A DNA stretch of 64,000 nt from JAWLHU01 sp041690255 (GCA_041690255.1 JAWLHU010000003.1:124001-188000), one strand, 5' to 3'; counted from the stretch's first letter, positions 1-9,462 are shown. A program made the numbers and translations. The notes: a model not told the origin generated them from the letters alone.

Positions 1-58
1 ACTCCTCGTCGGTCAAACTGTCGCTGTTCTGCACCAGCATTTCTTAGGGGTGTGAATC

Positions 59-1539
59 ATGGGAGCGGAGTTCGACGTCCTCGAAGCAACGATTGCTGAT
101 CTGAGCCGGGCCATGGCCACGGGTGAGGTCACTTCGGAGCAGTTGGTCCGGATTTACCTGGAGCGAATTGCGACGTACGACCGGGCCGGGATTTCGTTGA
201 ACAGTGTGCTGGAGATCAATCCCGACGCGCTCTTCATCGCCGCCGCACTGGACCAGGAGCGGAAGCTAGCAGGGCCACGGGGGCCGCTGCACGGGATTCC
301 TGTGCTGGTCAAAGACAATATCGACACCGGTGACAAGATGCACACCTCGGCGGGTTCGCTCGCCCTGGCCGAGTCGCACGCCCCGAAGGATTCCTACGTG
401 GCCGCACAACTGCGCAGGGCGGGCGCCGTGATCCTGGGGAAGGCGAACATGACCGAGTGGGCCAACTTCATGACCATCGGCATGCCCTCCGGCTACTCCT
501 CCCGGGGTGGCCAGGTGCTGAACCCGTACCTGCCCGAGAGCCTCAGCCCTAGCGGCTCCAGCGCCGGCTCCGGCGTTGCCGTCGCGGCGAACCTCTGCGC
601 TGCTGCGATCGGCACCGAGACCTCCGGTTCGATCCTGAGCCCCTCCAACAATAAACGGTCGTCGGGATCAAGCCGACTGTAGGCCTGGTCAGCCGGACTG
701 GGATCATTCCCATCGCCTTCAGCCAGGATACCGCCGGCCCCATGACCCGCACCGTAGCCGATGCAGCCCTTCTCCTGGGCGCCCTTACGGGCGTCGACCC
801 GGCCGATCCCGCTACGGCGGCCAGCGCCGGCCACGCCCACCGGGACTACACCCGCTTCCTGGACAAGGACGGCCTGAAGGGCGCCCGGATCGGCATTCCC
901 CGTGGTCCCTGGTTCAAGCGGTACGAGGCCGATGCGGCGGATCGATTCGAGTCCGACGAGATGAAACTCTTCAAGGACGCCGTCCAGACCATGAAGGAGC
1001 TGGGAGCGGAGATTGTGGATCCCGCCAACCTCGCCTACATGGAGTACTGGGAGTCCTCGGTCCTGGACTACGAGTTCAAGCCCGCGCTCAACGCCTACCT
1101 GGCCTCGCTCGGGCCCTCAGCCCCCTTCCGGACCATGAAGGAGATCGTCGCTTACAACGCCGCCAATCCTGAGGCAATGCTCCGCTACGGCCAGAAGCTG
1201 ATGGCCGGGTCCGAGGCGACCAGCGGCAACCTGACCGAGCCCGCGTACATTCAAGACCGGCTACGGGATATCCGCCAGACCCGACAGGAAGGGATCGACA
1301 AGACCATGGCCGAGCACAAGCTGGACGCCCTCCTCTTCCCCGCCACCTGGGGCTGCTGGATCCCGGCACGGGCCGGCTACCCCTCGATCCAGGTGCCGGC
1401 GGGCTGCGCCGCCGATGGCCGTCCCTTCGGTATCACCCTGACCGGCACGGCCTGGAGCGAGCCGACGCTGATCAGGTTGGCCTACGCCTACGAGCAGGCG
1501 ACGAAGCTCCGCAGGCCACCCACCCTGGAAAAGGCATAA
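59..1539 (+). pseudogene. Amidase-signature hydrolase, broken by a frameshift
   Basis: The product would be an amidase-signature (AS) family hydrolase, which cleaves C-N amide bonds with a Ser-cisSer-Lys triad. The first part (59-682, 207 residues) carries the catalytic Lys in VKDNID (K85), the cis-Ser motif GSSAGSG (about residues 166-172) and the nucleophile in TETSGSI (S191). It then shifts frame around 648-660 and stops at TAG 682. The next frame continues the family exactly (VVGIKPTVGLVSRTG, MTRTVADAALLL) to 1539. One base appears to be missing near 650-655 in the run aacaataaacgg. A ribosome binding site (aggggtg, 46-52) precedes the ATG. All catalytic residues lie before the break, so either the protein is truncated or the base is a sequencing error. 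The specific substrate cannot be named. Confidence 0.85.
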
Positions 1540-1543
1540 CACA

Positions 1544-1575
1544 GAAGCCCCCGCCTGGCAGCAGGCAGGGGCTTC
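1544..1575. terminator. Bidirectional hairpin terminator
   Basis: A 14-bp stem with one mismatch (gaagcccccgcctg against caggcaggggcttc) and a 4-base loop lies in the 40-bp gap between the convergent amidase and clpP genes. It is placed to end both transcripts. Confidence 0.8.
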
Positions 1576-1579
1576 CCGT

Positions 1580-2185
1580 TTAGGCCTTCTTCGTCCGATC
1601 CCGGGGCTCGACCACCACATCCACCAGGCCGTAGGCCTTGGCCTCCTCGGCGGAGAGCCAGCGATCCCGCTCGCTGTCCTCCTTCACCTGCGCCACCGGC
1701 TTACCGGAGTGATTGGCGATGATCTCCGCAATCTTCTCCTTGGTGTGGAGCAGTTCCCGGGCAGTGATCTCAATATCGGTTACCTGGCCGCCGATCCCAC
1801 CCTGAACCCACGGCTGATGAATCATCACCCGGGCATGGGGCAGGGCGTAGCGGGTCCCGGTACCACCGGTCAGCAGCACGGCGCCCATGGAGGCCGCCAG
1901 ACCGATGGCGTAGGTGTTCACCTTCGCCTTGATATGCTGCATGGTGTCGTAAATCGCCAGGCCTGCGCTGGTGGAGCCGCCCGGCGAGTTGATGTACATA
2001 TGGATCTCCTTGTCCGGGTCATCGCTCTCGAGGAAGAGCAGCTGAGCAGTGATCGCGTTAGCCACCTGGTCGTCAATGGCAGTCCCCAGGAAGATAATCC
2101 GGTCCTTCAGCAACCGGGAGTAAATGTCATAGGACCGCTCGCCACGATTGGTCTGCTCGATCACGATCGGAACCATGTAGCTCAT
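1580..2185 (-). CDS. clpP: ATP-dependent Clp protease proteolytic subunit ClpP
   Basis: ClpP forms the tetradecameric serine protease chamber that degrades proteins fed by Clp ATPases in the cytoplasm. The 201-residue length is typical. The catalytic Ser is in GLAASMGAV (S99), His in MIHQPW (H123) and Asp in ERDRWLSAEEA (D174). The conserved MYINSPGG segment, which helps form the oxyanion hole, is present. The start ATG has a good site, aaaggag, 8 bases upstream. No Clp ATPase gene or tig lies next to it; the neighbour on the same strand is the M16 peptidase gene, about 90 bp upstream. No convincing CtsR box was seen in that gap. Residues 1-20 resemble the short propeptide of the family. Confidence 0.97.
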   Translation of the reverse strand: MSYMVPIVIEQTNRGERSYDIYSRLLKDRIIFLGTAIDDQVANAITAQLLFLESDDPDKEIHMYINSPGGSTSAGLAIYDTMQHIKAKVNTYAIGLAASMGAVLLTGGTGTRYALPHARVMIHQPWVQGGIGGQVTDIEITARELLHTKEKIAEIIANHSGKPVAQVKEDSERDRWLSAEEAKAYGLVDVVVEPRDRTKKA

Positions 2186-2275
2186 GCAGAACGCTCCTTT
2201 GCTATCGCCTCGATATCCTCTCTCTTATGACGTTGAAACGGCGCCGAGAGGTTTTGGCAAGGTCAGAAAGCCTGG

Positions 2276-4960
2276 CTACAATTTGGGTTCATCGGGGGCG
2301 GGGCCAGCCGTGATCAGGACCATCTGCTCGGGCCTCAGGTAGCGGGCGGCTACCGTCTGCAGTTGATCCGAGGTCAGGGCTGCCACCAGTTTGGGGTACT
2401 GATCCACATAGTCCAGCCCGAGGTTGAACCGCTCGATCTCCGCGAGCCGGGCAGCAACCCGCTCAGGCGACTCATGCTGGACCGCCGGGTAATCCTCCAG
2501 GAAATCCTTCAGCGACTCCATCTCCTCGGAAGGAACCGGCTCGTCAGCCAGACGTTTGAGTTCCGCCTGGAGGGTCTCCACGGCAAACTCCAGCCGGGCC
2601 GGGTTGACGCCAATGTGGACCGTCCAGGCAGCCGGGCCGGTCGCACCGCCGAAGGAGGCGAACTGGTAGTAGCTGAGACCGTGCTTCTCCCGGACATCAC
2701 GGAAGAGCCGGCTGCTGGCAGGCGTCCCGTTGCCACCAAAAAGCGTGGCCAGGAGATCCAGCGCCAGATAGTCCGGGTGGCTCCGGTCCACCAGCGGCCA
2801 ACCCAGGGCGATGTCGGTCTGGCTCTTCCCCTCCAGCGGCACATGCATGCGGGTGGCCGCGGGGACGGGTACGGAGTCCACGGGCTGCCGCCCCTGACCA
2901 CCGCTCCAGCCGTCAAAGGCCTGCGCGAGGGCTGCCTCAACCCTGGTCGGCTCGACGCTCCCGACCACGGTGATCACGGCACCCGTCGGGCCGTAGTACT
3001 GCTGATGAAAGGCTGCCAGATCCTCAGGGGTAATGATGGGGAGTGACTCCTCGGAGCCGTTGACCGGGCTACGATATGGGTGCCCCTCGGGGTAGATCGT
3101 CTCCGAGAGGCGGCGGGCCGCCATGGAACGGGTGTCGTTATTCGCCTCCCGGACGCCGACAAGCATGCGTTCCCGCATGCGGTCCAGCTCGTCTTGCGGG
3201 AAGGTGGGGCGGCGAACCACCTCGGCCAGAATCTCCAGGCCGCTCCCCAGATCCTCGGGGAGGCACTTCAGGGTCGCAACAGCCGTCTCGCGGCCCACAT
3301 CTACCCGGACGGACATGCCGAGGGCGTCGGTCTTCACCGCCAGTTCCTCTGCGCTGAAGGTCTCTGAACCCCTGGTAAGCAACTGGGCGGTCAACTGGGC
3401 CAGGCCGGCCTTGCCGACGGGATCGAATCGGGCTCCCGCCTCCATCTGGACCCGGACAAAGGCGCTGGGAATGGTCGCAGCCGGGTAGATCAGAAGGGTC
3501 GCCCCGTTGGGCAGGACCTTTCGAAGAATCCGCTCCTGATCCAGAATCGGTGAGCGTTTACCGGCTTGCGGGCGCTCGACGGGCCGGTCAGCAGCCCTCT
3601 GGTACTCGGGGGTGGAGCCCGTCTCTCCGGCCGGCTCCTGCCTGGAGGTCGAGACCGCCACCGTAGCGCTCCCCTTCGCCTCCGGGAGGAACCAGCCAAC
3701 GGTACGCCGGTCCGGATCCAGGTAGCGCTGGGCCACCCGCAGCAGATCTTCGGGGGTGACCGCCTCCAACTCTTCCAGCGCCCTATCGAACTTCTCGACA
3801 CCCTGCGTGATCGCGGTAGATCCCAACATGACTGCCTGGTTCATGCCGCTCTCCATGCCGTAAATGTACTTCGCACGCACCTGCTTCATAGCCCGGGCGA
3901 ACTCGTCCTGCGAGACCGGCTCCTGCCGAAGCCTTTCCACCTCTCCAAAGAGGGCCTCCTCCAGCCGCTCAGGCGTGACACCGGGAACAGGCGAGGCGGA
4001 GAGCATGAAGAGCCCCGGGTACTGCAACGACCAGGGGTAGCCGTTGGCCGATGTGGCCAGACCCTTGTTCACGACGTTCCGATAGAGCCGGCTGGACCGG
4101 CCCATGCTGCCACCTCCGCCCAAAGGGGAGAAGGATGGACTCCCAGAGAGGACCGCCGCCAGCAAGGTCAGGGCAGACAGATCTGGATCGCTTGCCCCAG
4201 GAATCTTGTAGCCGCTCATTATGTAGGGGTTCGGTCCCGGCCGGCGAACGATAACCCGCCGTTCCCCCCGTTGCTCGGGCTCGCTAGCAGCGAGGGGAGC
4301 GACCAGATCGCCCGCAGGCAGGTGCCCGAAGTGCTTCTCAGCCAGCGACAGCAAACGGTCAGGATCCATATCTCCCACCACGACCAGCGCAGCGTTGTTG
4401 GGACGGTAGTAGCGGCGATAATGCTCTGTCAGCACCTCTGCCGTCGTCGCCCGGATATCCTCCATACTGCCGAGCACCGGGTGCCGGTAGGGGAACTCCC
4501 GGTAGGCCTCCGCCATGAAGGCCTCCATGAGCCAGGTAGTGGGCCGGTTCTCTGCGCCTTCCCTCTCACTGACAATAATCCCACGCTCGCGTACGGTCAG
4601 ATCACGATCGAAGACCATGTTGACCATCCGGTCAGACTCGACCTCCAGACCGAACTCCAGGTGCCGGGAGGGAAGGACCTCGAAGTAAGCGGTAAAGTCG
4701 TAGGACGTAAAAGCGTTCCACATACCACCCCGCCGCTTCGTTCCCTCCTCGAGAACCCCGTAGGGAAATCGCGGGGTCCCCTTAAACATCATGTGCTCCA
4801 GAAAGTGCGAGATGCCGGTCTTGCCGGGCACTTCATTTCGACTCCCAACACCGTACCAGACCATCACAGATGCCACCGGAGCATGGTGAAGCTCCCGAGT
4901 CAGGACCTGCAGGCCATTGGACAGGCGGTCCACCCGGGTCGGCTCAAAGATGCGGGCCAC
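2276..4960 (-). CDS. M16 family zinc metallopeptidase, two-domain fusion
   Basis: This is a pitrilysin/MPP-like peptidase of about 894 residues containing two M16 halves in one chain. The N-terminal half has the inverted zinc motif HFLEH (H52, E55, H56) and the distal ligand in VSEREGAENRP (E132), 76 residues later, as expected for M16. The second half (about residue 470 onward, after a Pro/Gln-rich linker) has the fold signature AGLAQLTAQLL but no HxxEH, so it is the non-catalytic half. I start at GTG 4960 because aggagg sits 6 bases upstream; the frame opens 5 codons earlier, inside that site. No signal peptide is visible, so a cytoplasmic peptidase of oligopeptides is likely. It follows a small membrane-protein gene by 23 bp, probably in one operon. 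Confidence 0.92.
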   Translation of the reverse strand: MARIFEPTRVDRLSNGLQVLTRELHHAPVASVMVWYGVGSRNEVPGKTGISHFLEHMMFKGTPRFPYGVLEEGTKRRGGMWNAFTSYDFTAYFEVLPSRHLEFGLEVESDRMVNMVFDRDLTVRERGIIVSEREGAENRPTTWLMEAFMAEAYREFPYRHPVLGSMEDIRATTAEVLTEHYRRYYRPNNAALVVVGDMDPDRLLSLAEKHFGHLPAGDLVAPLAASEPEQRGERRVIVRRPGPNPYIMSGYKIPGASDPDLSALTLLAAVLSGSPSFSPLGGGGSMGRSSRLYRNVVNKGLATSANGYPWSLQYPGLFMLSASPVPGVTPERLEEALFGEVERLRQEPVSQDEFARAMKQVRAKYIYGMESGMNQAVMLGSTAITQGVEKFDRALEELEAVTPEDLLRVAQRYLDPDRRTVGWFLPEAKGSATVAVSTSRQEPAGETGSTPEYQRAADRPVERPQAGKRSPILDQERILRKVLPNGATLLIYPAATIPSAFVRVQMEAGARFDPVGKAGLAQLTAQLLTRGSETFSAEELAVKTDALGMSVRVDVGRETAVATLKCLPEDLGSGLEILAEVVRRPTFPQDELDRMRERMLVGVREANNDTRSMAARRLSETIYPEGHPYRSPVNGSEESLPIITPEDLAAFHQQYYGPTGAVITVVGSVEPTRVEAALAQAFDGWSGGQGRQPVDSVPVPAATRMHVPLEGKSQTDIALGWPLVDRSHPDYLALDLLATLFGGNGTPASSRLFRDVREKHGLSYYQFASFGGATGPAAWTVHIGVNPARLEFAVETLQAELKRLADEPVPSEEMESLKDFLEDYPAVQHESPERVAARLAEIERFNLGLDYVDQYPKLVAALTSDQLQTVAARYLRPEQMVLITAGPAPDEPKL

Positions 4961-4983
4961 AGAACCCCTCCTCACAGCAACTG

Positions 4984-5190
4984 CTATTCACCCTGCCGCC
5001 GCTTCCTGCGATCCACCCAAGCAGCCAGACCGATGATGGCCGCCAAGAAGGCCAGGACCCAGATGCCCGATACCAAGGCACCCGACACATACTCGTTGCC
5101 CGCAGTCTGTCGGGAGAACTGAAAGACGGCGATACCAAAAACGATGACGATCAGGATACCGACGAGCTTCCGGAATGTATTCTTGAGCAC
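4984..5190 (-). CDS. Small two-helix membrane protein, unknown
   Basis: A 68-residue protein with two clear membrane segments (about residues 9-22, LVGILIVIVFGIAVF, and about 36-60, SGIWVLAFLAAIIGLAAWV) and a basic tail (DRRKRRQG). The GTG start at 5190 is supported by the strong site ggagggagagg (5198-5208) 7 bases away; the longer frame from 5238 lacks such a site. It lies directly upstream of the M16 peptidase gene. I do not recognise a family. Confidence 0.75.
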   Translation of the reverse strand: MLKNTFRKLVGILIVIVFGIAVFQFSRQTAGNEYVSGALVSGIWVLAFLAAIIGLAAWVDRRKRRQGE

Positions 5191-5303
5191 GGGATGACCT
5201 CTCCCTCCACGTAACCTTTCCCTGATCGACCACGGCAATCCTTCAGACGATCAGACAGGGCACCCGGAGACCGGGCACCCTGCTGATTCGTGCTTCGTTT
5301 TTG

Positions 5304-5546
5304 CTATCTTGTGGAGCGAGGCCGTTCACAGAGCTTCATAACCAGTTCATCTGGAGAGGAAGCGTACTCGAAGACGCCAGAGACCAGGGCGAAGCTGCAT
5401 GCATCGCACCGAGTGCACTGGTCCAGGCACTCCACAACCTCGATCACGTCCCCCGCCTCCCTCAACTGCTGCAGCAAGGAGGGTCGACGAGCCAACTGGT
5501 TCGCTGCACAGATCTGAAGGCGGCGTCGAATTTCATAAGCCGACAC
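5304..5546 (-). CDS. DUF1450 (YuzB-like) small cysteine-rich protein
   Basis: An 80-residue protein whose second half matches the DUF1450/YuzB pattern: an acidic VIEVVECLDQC segment, a CxxC (CTRCDAC), then FALVSGVFEYASSPDELV. The family is common in Bacillota and has no established function; the Cys cluster suggests redox or metal binding. I choose GTG 5546 with gggag (5556-5560) 9 bases upstream, which removes a poorly conserved 28-residue extension. The gene is followed by about 100 bp and then the small membrane-protein gene on the same strand. Confidence 0.75.
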   Translation of the reverse strand: MSAYEIRRRLQICAANQLARRPSLLQQLREAGDVIEVVECLDQCTRCDACSFALVSGVFEYASSPDELVMKLCERPRSTR

Positions 5547-5684
5547 GTGACGCCACTCCCTCACACAGGTGGATCGCACTGGATCCTCCCCGTTACGACG
5601 CTCTCGCCTACTCCATAGATACTTTTTCAACGAATGGGTTGTGAATCCTGCTTCGTGGCAAGAAGAATCGTCGGAGGTGTCGGG

Positions 5685-7931
5685 CTAACAGCAGTTGAGG
5701 TCGCCAACCCGCTTCCGGAGGATTGGCTGCGGATGCGGGGCGTCGAAGCGCGGTCCCGAGGAACCGGGCTCCTCCTCCCGGACCTTGGCCATCTCACAGT
5801 AGAAGGGAAGGCGCAGGACACTCTCGCCAGAACGGGCGATCACCCAGCCGTAGTAGGCGCCGTCCGCCAGGACCGTACCGTCAGCCACGAGGGAGAACTG
5901 CAACTGGGCGGGCTCGCCGGGGCTAAGGACAACCTCGCTGGTCGAGAGCGTCGCTTTGAGCCCTTCGTGTACGAAGGCCAGCTCTACCTGGAGCGCCCAC
6001 TCCTGCGTCTCCCGGGTACCCGGCAGGGCCCTGAGCTCCAGTTCCGTGCTGACCTGGTGCTCCCTGCCCTCATGCACCACCCGACCGAACGAATGGGTGG
6101 GGATCATAAGGTCGCCGCCGGCGACCAGGATTGCCTGTGCGTCCAGGGCGGCACTCAGGTGGAGGGCGCCGGCTCCTTGATCCATGACGGTGCCCTGCCC
6201 TGCCATAAGGCGTGCGGTATTGACCAGCGCCGCCTTGATCATGGCGGGGGACCAGTCCGGGTGAGCCTGACGGATCAGGGCTGCGGCCCCGGCAATGTGC
6301 GGAGTCGCCATGGATGTACCGCTGGCAGAGACATAGCCGCTGGGATCGGGCATACCTCCGCCCGGTGTGGGCGCCTTCAGGATGGTTGCGGAGTAGACAT
6401 TGACACCCGGTGCCGTGATCTCCGGCTTGATCCAACCATCGTTGTTCGGGCCGCGCGAGGAGAACTCAGCGATGCGATCCGGCTGGGGGATCCCCTCTGG
6501 ATCCAGGTGCAACAAGCCCTGCGAAGGCCCGGACTCACTGAGTTGCCCCTTGAGATAGGCACCATCCTCCTGGCTGATGGCCAGCACCGGGATGGTTGGC
6601 TGTTCTGCCTCATCGCCCAGTGTGCCGAAGAAACCACCGGGCTGATTGTTGAAGATAAGGCAGGCGATCGCCCCTGCCTGCTGGGCGCCCATTGCCTTCT
6701 CGCGGAAGGTGACCTCCCCCCGCTCGACCAGAGCGACCCGGCCCTTCACCGCCTCGGGGAAGTCCGCCCCCTTCGTACCGCGCCCGCAAGCCACATAGGC
6801 AGCGACCAGAGCGGGCGCTGGCATTGGGACAGAACCCTCCAGCAGGCGCACCTCGAGCAGGCGGTCCGGCTCTCCATCCCTCGCCAACCTGGCCTGCAGG
6901 GCGGTCACCCCGTCGTCGGTCGAGGCACCGACGGTGATGACGAGATGAGCCGCTCCCGGGGCGCCGACTGTGCGGGCGGCGGGTCCGGAGTTGCCGGCAG
7001 CAGCGCAGACCACCACGCCTGCCAGCATGGCGTTGTTCGCTGCGGAGGACTCGGGACTCAAGGGATCACCCTGTACATCGCCCAGGGAGAGGTTGATCAC
7101 ATGGGCGCCCCGCTTGACCGCATCTTCAATGGCGAGAACGATGTTGCCGGCAGAACCGGAACCGGAGGCGCTCAGCACCTTATAGCCCATGAGCTTCGCC
7201 TTCGGGGCAACCCCGTCGATCAGTGAGTCACCGCGGCTGGTGCCCACGTACGACTTGTCACCGGCGATGATCCCCGCGACGTGTGTGCCGTGTCCGAAGT
7301 TGTCCGTGGGATGTTCTCCGGTCAGGGAGGCCACGTGAACCACCTTCTCATTGGGCACCTCAGAGAAGCCGCCAAAGGCGGGATGGGTCCAATCCACCCC
7401 GGTGTCAATCACGGCAACAACGATGCCCTCGCCGGTGATCCCTCGCTGCTGGGCATCCAACCGCTGCCAGATCTCCGGTGCGCCAACAAAGGGAACCGAC
7501 TTGTCCAGGTTGAGGTAGACACGCTCCTGGTTGAGGGTTACCGCTCGCACACCGGCCATGGCCGCCACCGTGGGTACGGAGCGCCCGGGAAGCCAGACGC
7601 CAACCCCATTGAAGGCATCGGTGAAGAAGTGGGGAATGCTCGTCTGCTGTGACCCGGCCGGTCCCCCGACGACAACCTGGGACTCAGCCAACTGAACGTT
7701 GAGGCACATATTGGCCAACTGGTCCAGAAACTCCCGCTGCCGCTCCTCCAACTGCTGCCGATAGGTGTCGGTGTCAATCTGCGGATTGAGGCGCTTGTAG
7801 ACCGCAACGGGCGGCTGCTCGAACTCGAGAATGACCGGCACCATCGCCTCCGACTCCAGCTGCTCCTGGGAAAAGCGGCAGATCGGGGCGCCACCAGGTG
7901 CGGTCGGGCCTCCCTTGGACTGATCCGGCAT
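5685..7931 (-). CDS. S8 family subtilisin-like serine protease with PA insert
   Basis: A subtilase of 748 residues. The catalytic triad is Asp in AVIDTGVD (D176), His in GHGTHVAG (H214) and Ser in SGTSMATPH (S540), with the oxyanion Asn in AAAGNSGP (N314). Residues about 30-150 look like an I9-type prodomain. Between the His and Ser blocks lies a protease-associated (PA) domain (about 360-470, with AVKGRVALVERGEVTFREK). The start ATG 7931 has ggaggggg 8 bases upstream. No signal peptide is evident, which is odd for a family usually secreted. The chain ends in a Cys-Cys pair. A sigma-A type promoter is visible at 7985-8013. Confidence 0.95.
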   Translation of the reverse strand: MPDQSKGGPTAPGGAPICRFSQEQLESEAMVPVILEFEQPPVAVYKRLNPQIDTDTYRQQLEERQREFLDQLANMCLNVQLAESQVVVGGPAGSQQTSIPHFFTDAFNGVGVWLPGRSVPTVAAMAGVRAVTLNQERVYLNLDKSVPFVGAPEIWQRLDAQQRGITGEGIVVAVIDTGVDWTHPAFGGFSEVPNEKVVHVASLTGEHPTDNFGHGTHVAGIIAGDKSYVGTSRGDSLIDGVAPKAKLMGYKVLSASGSGSAGNIVLAIEDAVKRGAHVINLSLGDVQGDPLSPESSAANNAMLAGVVVCAAAGNSGPAARTVGAPGAAHLVITVGASTDDGVTALQARLARDGEPDRLLEVRLLEGSVPMPAPALVAAYVACGRGTKGADFPEAVKGRVALVERGEVTFREKAMGAQQAGAIACLIFNNQPGGFFGTLGDEAEQPTIPVLAISQEDGAYLKGQLSESGPSQGLLHLDPEGIPQPDRIAEFSSRGPNNDGWIKPEITAPGVNVYSATILKAPTPGGGMPDPSGYVSASGTSMATPHIAGAAALIRQAHPDWSPAMIKAALVNTARLMAGQGTVMDQGAGALHLSAALDAQAILVAGGDLMIPTHSFGRVVHEGREHQVSTELELRALPGTRETQEWALQVELAFVHEGLKATLSTSEVVLSPGEPAQLQFSLVADGTVLADGAYYGWVIARSGESVLRLPFYCEMAKVREEEPGSSGPRFDAPHPQPILRKRVGDLNCC

Positions 7932-7984
7932 GGCTCTGACCCCCTCCACGGTGTTGGTATGCAAGCACCAACCCTCTCTACCAG

Positions 7985-8013
7985 ATACTACCATAAACCG
8001 ATTTTTTCGTCAA
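7985..8013 (-). promoter_or_regulatory. Sigma-A type promoter of the subtilase gene
   Basis: On the minus strand TTGACG and TAGTAT are separated by exactly 17 bases, about 55 bp upstream of the subtilase start. Five of six bases match the -35 consensus and four of six the -10. Confidence 0.75.
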
Positions 8014-8039
8014 CCTGAACGTGGAGTAAACAACGGTCA

Positions 8040-8672
8040 TTACGCTCCCAGCAACTCGCGCAGGCTGATGCCTCGAAACCCCTCCCACCCCTCGATATAC
8101 CCTTGTTCGGCATCCTCCTCCACCGTGTTGTGTCCCAGGAGAAGGTTAGGAATCTGGAGGATCGTGTCCAGGTCGTCCAGGAGGTCGAAGGCGAACTCTC
8201 CCGGTTCTCTCAGGGTCCTGGCCAGGTCCAACGCCGCCAGGGGCATGCCGCAGAGATCGGCCAGTACACGTGGGCGCCCCTGCAGACGCTTGGTCTCCGC
8301 CGTAGCGATCGGCCCAAAGTAGTCGGGCCATGAGTGGTAGCGGTCCATGAGTCGGCCTCGCTGTGCCAGCCAATAGCGAATAAAGTCGCCATCGTGCAGG
8401 AGGAAGCAGATCGCCACACTGGAGAGGGTCCGGGAGAGCTGGCGGGCGGTCCACTCGCAGAGCGCCTCATCCTGCTTCTCCATAAGGAGATCAAAGAGAC
8501 CCACCCAACCCCGGATCGGCGGGGCCACGTAGAGTGCAATGGCCTCCTCCTCGATCGCCGCCTCCCGACTGTTGGCCCGTTGGTAGGCAGGCTGCAGGAT
8601 CGGTTTGATCGCCTCTACCACCTCACCTTGGTCCTCCGTGCGCACAAAGAGGTTGACCAAGAACTCGCCCAT
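8040..8672 (-). CDS. Hypothetical protein
   Basis: A soluble 210-residue protein I do not recognise. It is rich in Leu, Trp and acidic residues, with segments such as IRGWVGLFDLLMEKQDE and FLLHDGDFIRYWLAQRGRL, and has no signal peptide or membrane segment. ATG 8672 is chosen because ggggagggg lies 6 bases upstream; the frame is open to 8846 but nothing upstream has a site. It is followed about 100 bp later by the subtilase gene, which has its own promoter, so the two are probably transcribed separately. Confidence 0.7.
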   Translation of the reverse strand: MGEFLVNLFVRTEDQGEVVEAIKPILQPAYQRANSREAAIEEEAIALYVAPPIRGWVGLFDLLMEKQDEALCEWTARQLSRTLSSVAICFLLHDGDFIRYWLAQRGRLMDRYHSWPDYFGPIATAETKRLQGRPRVLADLCGMPLAALDLARTLREPGEFAFDLLDDLDTILQIPNLLLGHNTVEEDAEQGYIEGWEGFRGISLRELLGA

Positions 8673-8844
8673 AGTGGTTCCCCTCCCCTGCTCAGTCCGG
8701 TCAATCACCATAAAGGATCCATTCGCCAGGAGCGGAGGATTTTCCTCCCAGGGTATGCATATTATCCCTCTACCTAACCGAAGAAGCTCTGACACGCCTC
8801 TCGAATTGCCTTCGAAAAGCTTCGTTCCTTGGAGGAGGAAGCGC

Positions 8845-8949
8845 ATGCGCTTCCGAATCCCGGCAGAGTGGGGGGCTGACCGGATTCTCCAGGTGGTCCT
8901 CCGGGGTGAGCGCGATGTCTATGTGACCCTGCGGGACCAGCTGCTGTGA
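8845..8949 (+). CDS. Possible 34-residue small protein upstream of a Nudix gene
   Basis: An ATG with a near-ideal ribosome binding site (ggaggagg, 8831-8838, 6 bases away) opens a 34-codon frame starting MRFRIPAEWGADRILQVV and ending DQLL with TGA. It lies 33 bp upstream of the Nudix gene on the same strand and may be cotranscribed. The composition looks protein-like (alternating charged and hydrophobic residues) but no family is known. It could instead be a leader peptide. Confidence 0.5.
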   Translation: MRFRIPAEWGADRILQVVLRGERDVYVTLRDQLL

Positions 8950-8982
8950 TACGCGACTTCTGACAAGGGAGGAACCTGACAG

Positions 8983-9459
8983 ATGATGATCGATTTCGAA
9001 CGGGACCAGGCACGCTTTCTCTGCCGCACGGCCGCCCTGATCATCGACGATGGTCATATCCTGCTCTGCCAGTCCCATGCAGCGCCCTCCTTCTGGTTTC
9101 TGCCCGGCGGCCGGCAGGAAATGATGGAGACCAGCCATGAGACCCTCCGGCGGGAGATGCGGGAAGAGCTGGGCGCCGAAATCGAGCTCGGGCCCCTGCA
9201 GTACCTGGTAGAGAACCTCATTACCCTGAACGACAAGCCTGTCCACGAAATCGGTCTCTACTACCGGGTGCGGCTGCTGGACCCGGCGCTGCTGGCGAAG
9301 GACCGGGTCTGGAACGGCGTTGTGGACGGTCCCTTCAAGCTGGATTTCCGCTGGTTCAGCCTGGACCATCTGGACCGGGTCGACGTGAAGCCACCTTTCC
9401 TGCAGGAGGCCCTGCGGGCCATGCCGGAGCACTTCCAGCATGTGATCCACCGGCCGTAG
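8983..9459 (+). CDS. Nudix hydrolase
   Basis: A 158-residue Nudix hydrolase, which would cleave a nucleoside diphosphate linked to another moiety. The Nudix box begins at GGRQEMMETSHE and ends RREMREELGA, fitting G-x5-E-x7-REuxEExGu and giving the Mg-binding Glu residues. The start is ATG 8983, or the adjacent ATG 8986, behind gggagg. The extended C-terminal half (LDFRWFSLDHLDRVDVKPP) resembles ADP-ribose or NTP-type Nudix proteins, but the substrate cannot be fixed from sequence. A hairpin terminator follows. Confidence 0.9.
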   Translation: MMIDFERDQARFLCRTAALIIDDGHILLCQSHAAPSFWFLPGGRQEMMETSHETLRREMREELGAEIELGPLQYLVENLITLNDKPVHEIGLYYRVRLLDPALLAKDRVWNGVVDGPFKLDFRWFSLDHLDRVDVKPPFLQEALRAMPEHFQHVIHRP

Positions 9460-9462
9460 CAA

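Noticed and set aside
640..682. Selenocysteine or programmed frameshift in the amidase
   Set aside because: The stop is TAG, not TGA, and the frame itself changes. The region lacks a slippery heptamer with a clear hairpin.
2186..2275. CtsR-type operator upstream of clpP
   Set aside because: Only a single half-like GGTCA word was seen; no tandem heptamer.
5634..7226. A 530-codon open frame on the plus strand, antisense to the subtilase
   Set aside because: It mirrors a gene with full catalytic motifs; in GC-rich DNA long antisense frames arise by codon bias. No motifs, and no ribosome binding site at the start.
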